Shown here: in pieces, positions 26,049-34,439 of the stretch
Layout: every line of letters begins with the position of its first letter
Numbering within the stretch: position 1 is the first letter of the stretch
From: CAZSBB01 sp964605235
Lineage (GTDB): Bacteria; Planctomycetota; Phycisphaerae; Phycisphaerales; Phycisphaeraceae
Length of the DNA stretch: 64,000 nt
Assembly (NCBI GenBank): GCA_964605235.1
Contig: CAZSBB010000012.1
Coordinates: 62,001-126,000, forward strand
Reading direction: 5' to 3'
Notes under the pieces: generated by a model
What the model was told of the DNA's origin: nothing
The model's database searches: none
Seen by the model: only the letters and a program-made list of their open reading frames with translations
Made by a program: the position numbers and the translations under genes

Positions 26049-26808
26049 GCAGCACAGCCAGCGTTGCGGAGGACGCGCCGCGGTCGTCTGGTACGTGCTC
26101 CCGGTGGCGCTCGTGCTGGGCTTGTGGAGCGTTTATCAGCTCTGGCCGGGGTTCTACCTGAGCTGGATCATTGAAGCTCGGCAACGTGAATGGATGGCGC
26201 TGGAAATCGCCACCGTGGTGCTGGCGTTCAGCGCCAGCGGGTTTCTGGGCGCGGCGGCCCTGATTCGCTGGCGCGCAGAGCGCGGGCAAGGGGCGTGGTG
26301 GCGCGCCGGGTGTTGGCCGGTGGCCGCGGTGGCGCTGGCGAGCTTCTTTTTCGCCGGCGAGGAAATCAGTTGGGGCCAGACCTATCTGGGCTGGGGCACG
26401 CCGGCGCTCTTCCGTAAGACGCACGGAGGGGGCGAAACCAATCTGCACAACGCCGACCTCTTGCCGATCGACGTGCGGGCGGCGGCGAACCTGTTCCTGG
26501 TTGCCGTGTTTTTCGTGGTTCCCGCCCTGCAGCACTGGTTGCCGAAGCTGTTGCCGGCGTCGTGGCGCGCCGTGACGCCCGACGCCCCGGCGATCTGGTG
26601 TGTGGCGGTGGCGTTCATCTGGCGGGTGGTCAAGGACGGCTGGCAGTGGCGCTACTCGACCGAGCAGTTGCTGGCGCAGCCGTTTTACATGGAGTTCGTC
26701 GAGCAGTTCAACGAACACAAGGAACTGCTGGTGGCGCTGGGCCTGCTGTGCTACGGGGTGCGGCTGTGGCGTCGGGTCCGGGTGGTCGCCGGGGCTTCGC
26801 CAAGCTGA
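26041..26808 (+). CDS. Membrane protein with AGEEISWGQ and GETNLHN motifs
   Basis: 255 residues from the ATG overlapping the ABC stop. Hydrophobic segments at about 16-34, 50-72, 92-110, 144-163, 184-202 and a C-terminal one predict five or six helices. FFFAGEEISWGQTYLGWGTP (about 103-122) and GGETNLHNADLLPI are strikingly conserved in sets of bacterial membrane proteins I have seen only as hypothetical. The acidic pair plus histidine facing a helix could form a metal or catalytic site. It does not look like an ABC-2 permease. Last gene of the cox cluster by position. Confidence 0.65.
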   Translation: MVEQHSQRCGGRAAVVWYVLPVALVLGLWSVYQLWPGFYLSWIIEARQREWMALEIATVVLAFSASGFLGAAALIRWRAERGQGAWWRAGCWPVAAVALASFFFAGEEISWGQTYLGWGTPALFRKTHGGGETNLHNADLLPIDVRAAANLFLVAVFFVVPALQHWLPKLLPASWRAVTPDAPAIWCVAVAFIWRVVKDGWQWRYSTEQLLAQPFYMEFVEQFNEHKELLVALGLLCYGVRLWRRVRVVAGASPS

Positions 26809-26816
26809 ACGCGGGC

Positions 26817-27680
26817 TCATCCAAACCGCGCCAGCGCGATGGCGGCGTCCGTCAGCAGCAGCCCGGCGACGCGATGGGCGCGGTAGGCGGCCGCATCGTG
26901 CAACTGCTGCTGGGCGAACAGGCGGGTGGTGGGGGACCACAGGAAGGCGAAGAGCGCCCACGGCTCGCCGGTGACATGATCCGGCTGGGTGCGTTCGAGA
27001 TGATGCTCGCCGACTTGCCGCACGCGCGTCGCCCATGATCGGCTGCGGCGCAGCAGCGCCAGGTTCGCCAGGGCATGCAGGCCGGTGAGTTCCTGATACA
27101 CCCACGCATCGGGCGATTGCTCGGGGTCCAGCGGGGTCAGCGCATCCTCCGGGCCAGGCCGCTGCACGATGGCGTTGACGATGGCGTCCACCACTTCCAG
27201 GTCCACATCCCGCTGCGCGATCTGTGCCGCCGTCGCCAACCCCAGCGTGCGCCACAGGACCACCGGCGTCTGCTCCGGCGGCGGGGCGTAGCCGGCGTGG
27301 GCTTCGACCGCGCGCAGCTGTTCGCTGTGCTGCTGGGTCAGCTCTTCGCAGGCGGACCAGGCCGAGGCGGGCAGTTTTTCATAGCTCTGGGCAAAGGCGC
27401 TCAGCAGCAGATGCCGCGTCAGCTCGCGGTAGATCGGGCGCGAGGGTTGGGTTGCAGGGGACAGCAACTGCGTGAGTCCGCGCGCCAGAGCAGGGCCGTC
27501 GAGCGCCGAGTCATCCAGCAGCATCCGCGCGGCCGGCAGCGCAAGGTCCAGCACCGCATCAGCCCCCCCGGCCCCGCCCCCGCCCCCGGGGTGGGAGTGG
27601 GAGTGGGAACTGGACGCCAGGTGGGCATGCGCGGCAGCGCGCACCAGTTCCAGATCACGAGCAAAAGCGGCAGCAGTCAT
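26817..27680 (-). CDS. Helical protein of unknown function
   Basis: 287 residues from MTAAAFARDLELV; earlier in-frame starts reach into the hairpin repeat. Alpha-helix-rich, with a His/Ser/Gly-rich linker near residues 22-38 (SSHSHSHPGGGGG). No catalytic motif is recognised; no signal peptide. It is convergent with the membrane protein gene (8-bp gap). Assigned to this strand because its composition looks like protein while the opposite frame is arginine/glutamine-rich. Confidence 0.55.
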   Translation of the reverse strand: MTAAAFARDLELVRAAAHAHLASSSHSHSHPGGGGGAGGADAVLDLALPAARMLLDDSALDGPALARGLTQLLSPATQPSRPIYRELTRHLLLSAFAQSYEKLPASAWSACEELTQQHSEQLRAVEAHAGYAPPPEQTPVVLWRTLGLATAAQIAQRDVDLEVVDAIVNAIVQRPGPEDALTPLDPEQSPDAWVYQELTGLHALANLALLRRSRSWATRVRQVGEHHLERTQPDHVTGEPWALFAFLWSPTTRLFAQQQLHDAAAYRAHRVAGLLLTDAAIALARFG

Positions 27681-27762
27681 CGGCGATTCCCATCGTTCCC
27701 CAGATGTTACCCGCAACCCCATGTGCTGCTGCTGATTGGCGGTCAAGAAACCGCAGCGGGGT

Positions 27763-27820
27763 AAAAAAGGGGATAAGTACATTATTTGTAGTAAAAAATA
27801 ATGTACTTATCCCCTTTTTT
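27763..27820. repeat. Perfect long hairpin with GGGGATAAGTACATTATTT core, copy 2 (family B)
   Basis: Perfect 25-bp arms (27763-27787 and 27796-27820) around an 8-base loop, ending in a T6 run on the plus strand. The 23-base core is identical to that of 16130-16194. Confidence 0.92.
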
Positions 27821-27928
27821 GCCCCCGGGCGCATGCGGTTGCGTTGGCCGTTTATGCCGCGCACTTGACGAAAGTGCCGTCAGGGCTTTCAATTGCGCAT
27901 CGGTCCACTTGGTCAGGGAATCCGCCGC

Positions 27929-28693
27929 GTGAACACTTCGTCCGAGCAATCCGCTGACGCCGACGGCGCTGGCGCTTTTCGTTATCGTCGCGTGCTGCTG
28001 AAGATCAGCGGCGAGGCCTTTTGTCGTTCCGGCGGATTCGGCGTTGATCCGGATGAACTCAACGTCATTGCCCGGGAAATCGGCAACGCCCACCACGGCG
28101 GCAAGGTGCAACTGGCGGTGGTCGTCGGCGGGGGCAACATCATCCGCGGCGCCAAGCTCGCGGACGAGGGGCTCATCGACCAGTCCACCGCGGACTACAT
28201 GGGCATGCTCGGCACGGTCATCAACGCCTTGGCGCTCAAGGAAGCGCTCGAGCACATCGGCCACCCGGCGCGCGTGCTCAGCGCCATGAACCTGACCGCC
28301 GTGGCGGAAACCTTCATCCGCGGGCGGGCGATTCGGCATCTGGAGAAGGGTCGGATTGTTATCTTCGCCGCCGGCACCGGCAATCCGTACTTCACCACCG
28401 ACACCGCCGCGGCGCTCCGCGCCACGGAGATCGCCGCCGACGTGCTGCTCAAAGCCACCAAGGTCGACGGCGTGTACGACAAAGACCCCAAGAAGCACGC
28501 CGACGCCAAGCGGTACGAAGCCCTGACCTTCAAGCAGGCGATCGACCAGCGGCTCAAGATCATGGACCTGACCGCCCTGAGCATGTGCATGGAGCGCGAA
28601 CTGCCGGTGGTCGTGTTCAACATGAAACAACCCGGCCACATCGCCGAGGTGGTGCGCGGGGTCAACCACGGCACGCGCGTCGATGCCGACTGA
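27929..28693 (+). CDS. pyrH: UMP kinase
   Basis: 254 residues from a GTG with AGGGAA eight bases upstream. Amino-acid-kinase fold: VLLKISGEAF, VVVGGGNIIRG, TADYMGMLGTVINALAL, FAAGTGNPYFTTDTAAALRA and LLKATKVDGVYDKDPKK are hallmark blocks of bacterial PyrH; the final FNMKQPGHIAEVV is also typical. It phosphorylates UMP to UDP as a hexamer. Followed by frr, a very common bacterial pairing. Confidence 0.96.
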   Translation: MNTSSEQSADADGAGAFRYRRVLLKISGEAFCRSGGFGVDPDELNVIAREIGNAHHGGKVQLAVVVGGGNIIRGAKLADEGLIDQSTADYMGMLGTVINALALKEALEHIGHPARVLSAMNLTAVAETFIRGRAIRHLEKGRIVIFAAGTGNPYFTTDTAAALRATEIAADVLLKATKVDGVYDKDPKKHADAKRYEALTFKQAIDQRLKIMDLTALSMCMERELPVVVFNMKQPGHIAEVVRGVNHGTRVDAD

Positions 28694-28819
28694 TACCCTG
28701 CGCTGGACAGCCGCCGCTGCACGCAGCGCCCCGCGCTTGCGCCCACCACGGTTAGACTGACTGCAACCGCAATCGCCACGACACGAATTCGGAACACTTT
28801 CCCGCGCTGGAGACGACAC

Positions 28820-29386
28820 ATGGACCTCGACGAAGCCCTGCTCACCGCTGAAGAAGCCATGGAAAAAGGCGTGGAATACCTGCGCCACGAACTGCGCGGC
28901 GTGCGCACCGGGCGCGCCAGCACCGGCCTGGTGGAGTTCATCAAGATCGAGTACTACGGCTCGATGACCGACCTGCGCCAGCTCGCTTCCATCACCATTC
29001 CCGAGCCGACGCAATTGCTCATCAAGCCCTTCGACGCCGGCAGCGTGCAGGCGATCATCAAGGGCATTCAGGCGGCGGGGCTGGGCCTCAACCCCATGGG
29101 CGAAGGCAAGCAGATTCGCCTGAACCTGCCGGCGCTCTCGGGCGACCGTCGCCAGCAACTGGTCGGCTCGGTCAAGCAGATGGGCGAACAGGCGAAGATC
29201 ACCATCCGCAACGCCCGCCGCGACGGCAACAAGCACATCGACCAGGCCGGCAAGGACAAGAGCCTGGGCGTCAGCGAGGATATGGTCGAGCAGGCGAAAA
29301 CCGAAGTGCAGGACCTGGTCAAGAAGTACGAAACCCTGGTGGATGAACTGATCAACGCCAAGATCAAGGAAGTGCAGGAAATCTGA
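28820..29386 (+). CDS. frr: Ribosome recycling factor
   Basis: 188 residues, the usual length. The ATG follows GGAG by eight bases. ELRGVRTGRAS, YYGSMTDLRQLASITIPEP, KPFD, ALSGDRRQQLVGSVKQMGEQAKITIRNARRD and the C-terminal helix are diagnostic. It splits post-termination ribosomes with EF-G. The gene lies 126 bp after pyrH. Confidence 0.97.
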   Translation: MDLDEALLTAEEAMEKGVEYLRHELRGVRTGRASTGLVEFIKIEYYGSMTDLRQLASITIPEPTQLLIKPFDAGSVQAIIKGIQAAGLGLNPMGEGKQIRLNLPALSGDRRQQLVGSVKQMGEQAKITIRNARRDGNKHIDQAGKDKSLGVSEDMVEQAKTEVQDLVKKYETLVDELINAKIKEVQEI

Positions 29387-29549
29387 AGCCGGCGGCGGCA
29401 TGGGACCAAGCCTCCCGGACGCCGGCGGGTAAGTCGCAGGCGAATCCGCCGGATGGCCCTGGATGAGCTTTCACTTGGACCTTGGCAAGACGCCCCCAGC
29501 GGTTAGGATAGAGGCGAGCGCAACCCCGCGCGACAGGTGGAGTGGACGA

Positions 29550-30686
29550 ATGGCGATGGGCCCGACGCGATTGCTGCTGACCCTGGGGCTGACGGCAACC
29601 CTGCTGTCGGCGCCGGCGGTGGCTCAGGACGCCGCGCCCGCCGCCGGTTCACCCGCACCCGCACCTGCCGCCTCGCCGCAGCGTCAGGAGCGGCTGGAGG
29701 AAATCCAGGCCCGCAAGGCGCAGAAGGACCGCATTGACAAGGCGGTCGCCCAACTGGTCGCCGAGGCGCGGGACCTGGACCAACTGATTGAGTCCAAGAA
29801 TCCGCCGGTGTACAAGCGCCCGCACCCGCTGGTGAAATTGCTCCAGCCCGATGACGCGCTGCCCGTGCTGGTGGAAATGCAGTCGGGGAAGACCGGCAAC
29901 AAGTACCTGGACACCTACATCAACTGGCATCTGATGGAAGTGGTCAAGAACGCCAAAGCCTCGGATCTGGAAGAAGCCGGGCGGCAGCTGGTGAAGTTGA
30001 TCCAGCAGATGCCCGGGCCGGTGCAGGTCGAAGGCAAGCAGGAATATCGCCACGAGCCGCCCGAGGCTTACGCCGAGTGGAGCAAGCGCTACTACTCGCT
30101 GCGCAAGGTGGTGGGCTATCCCCCGTATCAGGAATACGTTTATCCGCCCAAATCGCTGGAGCTGATGAGTGCCGCCGAGCGCGCCGCCGGCGATAAGACC
30201 TGGGCGGAGGCGCAGGAGTGGCGCAGCAAGTTCACCACCATCACCGATCCGCTGGCGGTGGCGTTCAACCGCCGCATCCGGGAGATGAATCAGGCGCTGC
30301 GCGACTACCGCGGCGAACTGGTGTACCAGCTGCTCCGCACCACCGATCCGGCGATGCTCAAGCTGGTCATCCAGGAAATGGAGCGCCAGTGCAACACCAA
30401 GACCGGCTTCCAGTTCGACCTGCTCAACTACATGTACCTGGCGGCGTTCGACGGCGTGCTCAGCGGCTATAAGCACGCCGACCTCAAGGAAGCCAGCCAG
30501 TTGCTCGAACGCATCGCCCGCAAGGAAGACGCCTGGGTGGAGTATGGCCGCATGCAGCGGAACTTCGCCGACTACGCCTTCCACATGATTTTCATGATGC
30601 GTGATGAGCAGGGCTTCATCGATCCCCAGGCCCTGGAACCCGACCCATCCATCAAAGCCCACCGCGGGCGCCGAGTGGAGTTTTAA
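29550..30686 (+). CDS. Secreted helical protein of unknown function
   Basis: 378 residues from an ATG with GGTGGAG upstream; signal peptide MAMGPTRLLL...AVAQ cleaved near 26. An alanine/proline-rich linker is followed by a charged, probably coiled-coil helix (about 43-85) and then an alpha-rich domain with several conserved-looking aromatic clusters (YSLRKVVGYPPYQEYVYPP). No family recognised. Its stop overlaps the start of the DUF4159 gene (TAATG), so the two products probably act together outside the cytoplasm. Confidence 0.72.
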   Translation: MAMGPTRLLLTLGLTATLLSAPAVAQDAAPAAGSPAPAPAASPQRQERLEEIQARKAQKDRIDKAVAQLVAEARDLDQLIESKNPPVYKRPHPLVKLLQPDDALPVLVEMQSGKTGNKYLDTYINWHLMEVVKNAKASDLEEAGRQLVKLIQQMPGPVQVEGKQEYRHEPPEAYAEWSKRYYSLRKVVGYPPYQEYVYPPKSLELMSAAERAAGDKTWAEAQEWRSKFTTITDPLAVAFNRRIREMNQALRDYRGELVYQLLRTTDPAMLKLVIQEMERQCNTKTGFQFDLLNYMYLAAFDGVLSGYKHADLKEASQLLERIARKEDAWVEYGRMQRNFADYAFHMIFMMRDEQGFIDPQALEPDPSIKAHRGRRVEF

Positions 30687-33058
30687 TGCAGCCGCGCCCG
30701 CTGACAACCCATCGCGCCTGGCGCGGCCTGCTGGGGCTGACGCTGAGCCTGCTCGCAGGATGGTGCGCCCCGCAAGCTCACGCGCAAACCGCCGCCGCCG
30801 GCGCCTATCGTCCCGAAACCCTCACCGTCGAACAGATCGAATCCGCCATTGAACGCGCGGTCGCGGCGGTGTATGACCCCAAGGACGATAAGCTTCAACC
30901 CCGCTACACCCCGCTGCCCGAATATTTCTTCCACTCCAGCCGCTTTCACGTCAACCAGGAAATCCGCAACATGATGGGCAACAACGCCCTGATCTGCTGG
31001 GCGTTGCTGGCGTGCGGCGAAAGCTATCAGAACCCCGACATCTACAAGCGGCTCAACTGGGTGCTCTCCTCCGACCAGCCGCAGACCTACGGCCGGGCGA
31101 TGCGCCTGCAGATGCTCGCCGAGCTGCCCCGCTCCCGCTGGGCGCCCTGGGTGCATCGGGATTCGGTCTGGCTAACCGCCGCGATGACCGATCAGGGCAA
31201 CTTCGACGACGACTACTTCGGCAAGCCCGTGACCGGCTGGGGCGACAACGCCAACGGGCAATACGGCGTGCTGGGGCTGTGGGGCGCCGCCCGCTCGGGT
31301 TATCCCATCAAAGCAGAACTCTGGAAAGCGGTGGAGAATTACTGGACCGCCGCCCAGCAGCCGGTCAAAGGCGACAACACCCCCGCCGGCTGGGCGGTTT
31401 ACAGCTTTGCCGCCAAAACCTCCAACAATCAGAACGAGAACACCTTCAATCGCCGCATCTCCGGCCCGATGACCGCCGGCGGCGTCGCGGTGCTGGGCCT
31501 GGCGGAACGCTACCTGCGCGGCCCACGCATGACCGCCGTGGGTGAACAGCACCTGTCCGAGTCGCTGCGCCGCGGCCTGCGCTATCTCGATCAGAACTTT
31601 TCGCTCGCGGACAAAGCCGAGGAATCCGATCCCTATTACTACTACTGGACCATGCAGCGCGTGGTGCAGGCCAGCGGGTATCGCTCTTTCAACGGCGTGG
31701 ACATCTTCCGCGATGTCACCGCCAAGATGCTCAACGAACAGGACGCCAAAGGCACGTGGACCGGGCCCAAGGGTCGTTTGCTCGCCACCGCGTTCGCCTT
31801 GCTGTATCTCTCCCGCGCGTATGACCCGATCGCCATCAGCAAGCTGCGCTGGAGCGTTGGTCCCGACAAGACCGCCGGGCCGTGGAACAATCGCCCGCAC
31901 GACCTGTGGAACTTCGCGGACTACATCAGCGACCTGTATGAGTACACCAGCAGTTGGCAGATCGCCGAGGTGGACTTGCCCGCCTACTCGCTGATCGAGT
32001 CGCCGCTGCTGTGGCTGGCGACCCATGAAGGGTTCAATTTCAGCGCTCAGCAGCTCAAGAACCTGCGCGAGTATCTCGACGCCGGCGGCATGCTGCTGAT
32101 CAATCCGGACAAGATCACCCCGGAGGTGGGCCAGAGCGTGACCAAGCTGGTCGAGGCGCTGTACCCCGGCGCCAAGATGGAGCGGGTCAAGCCTGACCAT
32201 GACTTCTACAGCCTGCATCAGAAGCTGCGGGCGCCGGTGCCCATGCAGATGGTGGACAACGGCATTCGGCCGCTGATCCTTTACTTCCAGCGCGACCTGG
32301 GCGAAGGTCTGCAGGAGAACGATGTCGTCACCGGCGACAGCTTCCGGTTGCTGTCGAATATCTATCTATATGCCGTGGGCCTGAACTACCGCCGCGCCCG
32401 GCTGGTGAACAACCTGGTGCCACTGCTCCAACCCAATGCCTCCCGGCAGATTGCGGGGGCGCGGATCAAGCACACCGGCAATTACGATCCTGAACCGGGC
32501 GCCATGACCCAGTTGCACAACCTGCTGGCGAACGAGCATGGGGTGAACTTCAAGGTCGAGGCCGTGGCGGGCGCGGGGCTGACTTCCGCGCAGCGCATCG
32601 CGTTCCTGTCCACCACGGGCGACGGCGTGCTGGAGCCCGCCGACGCCGCGGCGATCCGCAAGTGGGTCGAAGCCGGCGGTCTGCTGGTGGTCGACGCCGC
32701 CGGCGGTTCGAGCGACGCCGCCAGGAACGCCGAGGTGATGCTCAACGCCGTTTTCCCGGACGCGCCCAAAGCGCCCCTGAGCACCGAAGCCCCCCTCATC
32801 ACTGGCGATCGGCTGCCCAAGGGCTATGACTGCCGCTATGTGCGCTTCCGCAACTTCGCCCTCAAGAGCATGGGCCCGGTCAATCGGCCTCGTCTGCAGG
32901 CGGTGATGGTCGGCGACCGCGTCGGGGCGCTGTTGTCCAACGAAGACCTGACCTGCGGCCTGGCGGGGCTCGACCACTGGCGCATCTTCGGCTACACCCC
33001 GCAGACCAGCCGCGAACTGGTCATCAATGCCGTGCTCAATGCCGCGATGATCCGCTGA
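30686..33058 (+). CDS. Secreted protein with alpha/alpha-toroid and two DUF4159 domains
   Basis: 790 residues. Signal peptide to about 34 (AHAQ). Residues about 75-400 resemble the alpha/alpha-barrel of terpene-cyclase/prenyltransferase-like proteins (GNNALICWALLACGESY, GQYGVLGLWGAARSGY, YYYYWTMQRVVQASG, LLATAFALLYLSRA). Two DUF4159-like alpha/beta segments follow, about 430-580 (LREYLDAGGMLLINPD) and 590-790 (IRKWVEAGGLLVVDAAGG, SNEDLTCGLAG). DUF4159 has a glutamine-amidotransferase-like fold without known activity. The toroid lacks the DxDD motif of squalene cyclases, so a binding or structural role is likelier than cyclisation. Confidence 0.82.
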   Translation: MQPRPLTTHRAWRGLLGLTLSLLAGWCAPQAHAQTAAAGAYRPETLTVEQIESAIERAVAAVYDPKDDKLQPRYTPLPEYFFHSSRFHVNQEIRNMMGNNALICWALLACGESYQNPDIYKRLNWVLSSDQPQTYGRAMRLQMLAELPRSRWAPWVHRDSVWLTAAMTDQGNFDDDYFGKPVTGWGDNANGQYGVLGLWGAARSGYPIKAELWKAVENYWTAAQQPVKGDNTPAGWAVYSFAAKTSNNQNENTFNRRISGPMTAGGVAVLGLAERYLRGPRMTAVGEQHLSESLRRGLRYLDQNFSLADKAEESDPYYYYWTMQRVVQASGYRSFNGVDIFRDVTAKMLNEQDAKGTWTGPKGRLLATAFALLYLSRAYDPIAISKLRWSVGPDKTAGPWNNRPHDLWNFADYISDLYEYTSSWQIAEVDLPAYSLIESPLLWLATHEGFNFSAQQLKNLREYLDAGGMLLINPDKITPEVGQSVTKLVEALYPGAKMERVKPDHDFYSLHQKLRAPVPMQMVDNGIRPLILYFQRDLGEGLQENDVVTGDSFRLLSNIYLYAVGLNYRRARLVNNLVPLLQPNASRQIAGARIKHTGNYDPEPGAMTQLHNLLANEHGVNFKVEAVAGAGLTSAQRIAFLSTTGDGVLEPADAAAIRKWVEAGGLLVVDAAGGSSDAARNAEVMLNAVFPDAPKAPLSTEAPLITGDRLPKGYDCRYVRFRNFALKSMGPVNRPRLQAVMVGDRVGALLSNEDLTCGLAGLDHWRIFGYTPQTSRELVINAVLNAAMIR

Positions 33059-33090
33059 GCCGGGCGCGGCGGCTTCTCCACGGACGGACC

Positions 33091-34437
33091 ATGAATATCG
33101 TCATCTGCGGTGCGGGCGAAGTCGGGCGACATGCCGCCGAGGTGCTCGGCGCGGACCGCCACGCCAACGTCACCGTCATTGATCCCCAGCAACACAAGCT
33201 CAGCCTGCTCGAGGAAAACCTCGACGTGCGCACCCTGCTGGGCAGCGGCACCCATGCCGACCTGCTCGCCGAAGCCGGCTGCGAGAACGCCGACCTCTTC
33301 CTGGCGGCAACCCACATCGACGAGATCAACCTGCTCTCGGCGACCCTGGCGAAAATGGTCGGCGCCCGCTGCACCATCGCCCGCGTCCATCACAGCGCCT
33401 ACTTTGAAAACCATGGACTCGACTACGCCACCAAGCTGGGCATCGACCACCTGGTCTGCCCCGAATACTCCACCGCCAGCGAGATCGCCCAGTCGCTGCG
33501 CACGCCCGGCGCCCTGGCGATGGAGCGTTTCGCCGGCGGGCGGATCGAGATGCACCAGCTCCCCGTCTCGCGCGGGGCGCCGGCGGTGGGCAAGCCGCTG
33601 ATGAGTTTGAACCTGCCCCACTCCACACGCATCTGCCTGATCGAACGCGAAGGCAAGACCTTCCTGCCCGATGGTCAGACGGCGGTGGAACCGGGCGATG
33701 TGGTGACGCTCATCGGCGACCGCGCGACCTTCGACACCGCTTGTCGCCTGATGGACCGCGACGCGGCGCGGCGGCGGCGGGTCATCATCATGGGCGGCAC
33801 CGGCATGGGCGTGTGGTTGTGTCGCGCCCTGCGCAGCCGGGGGTTTTCCATTCGATTGCTTGAATCCGATCGCCGGCGCGCCGAGGAACTGGCCGCCAAG
33901 CTGGATTGGGTCACCGTGCTGGTGGCGGATGTGCACGACGAGCATCTGCTGGAAGAGGAGCAGGTCGATCAACTGGATGCTTTCGTCGCCCTGACCGACG
34001 ACGACGAGCAGAACATTCTCGCCGCCGCCCGCGCCAAGAGCATGGGCGCCAGGGAAGCGGTGGCGGTGCTGCAGCGCGGCACGTATCTGCACCTGATCCG
34101 TCACGTCGGCATCGACCGCGCGTTTTCCCCGCGCGTGGCGGCGGTCACCCAGGTGCAGCAGCTGCTCGACACCCGCGCCCTGCGGCATCTGGCGTCGCTG
34201 GAGCCGGGCGTCGCCGAGGCGTACCAGATTCGCGTGGACGCCGAGCGCGCCCCGGCGGTGGGTTCCCCGCTGCGCGAAGTGCATTTTCCCATGCGGCTGA
34301 TGATTGCCGTGGTGCAGCGCGGCGATCAGGCGTTCGTGCCCAACGCCACCGACCGCATCGAGCGTGGCGACACGCTGGTGGTCATCACCCCCACCCGCAG
34401 TGAAAGCGAACTGCGCAAGCTCTTTGGCGTCCGCTGA
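33091..34437 (+). CDS. trkA: Trk potassium uptake regulatory subunit TrkA
   Basis: 448 residues with the full TrkA duplication: RCK-N with GAGEVG (7-12) and an acidic NAD-binding strand end (VIDPQQ), RCK-C, then a second RCK-N with GGTGMG (about 234) and a second RCK-C. It binds NAD(H)/ATP and gates TrkH at the inner membrane face. The stop is two bases from the trkH start, so the pair is translationally coupled. Confidence 0.95.
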   Translation: MNIVICGAGEVGRHAAEVLGADRHANVTVIDPQQHKLSLLEENLDVRTLLGSGTHADLLAEAGCENADLFLAATHIDEINLLSATLAKMVGARCTIARVHHSAYFENHGLDYATKLGIDHLVCPEYSTASEIAQSLRTPGALAMERFAGGRIEMHQLPVSRGAPAVGKPLMSLNLPHSTRICLIEREGKTFLPDGQTAVEPGDVVTLIGDRATFDTACRLMDRDAARRRRVIIMGGTGMGVWLCRALRSRGFSIRLLESDRRRAEELAAKLDWVTVLVADVHDEHLLEEEQVDQLDAFVALTDDDEQNILAAARAKSMGAREAVAVLQRGTYLHLIRHVGIDRAFSPRVAAVTQVQQLLDTRALRHLASLEPGVAEAYQIRVDAERAPAVGSPLREVHFPMRLMIAVVQRGDQAFVPNATDRIERGDTLVVITPTRSESELRKLFGVR

Positions 34438-34439
34438 CG

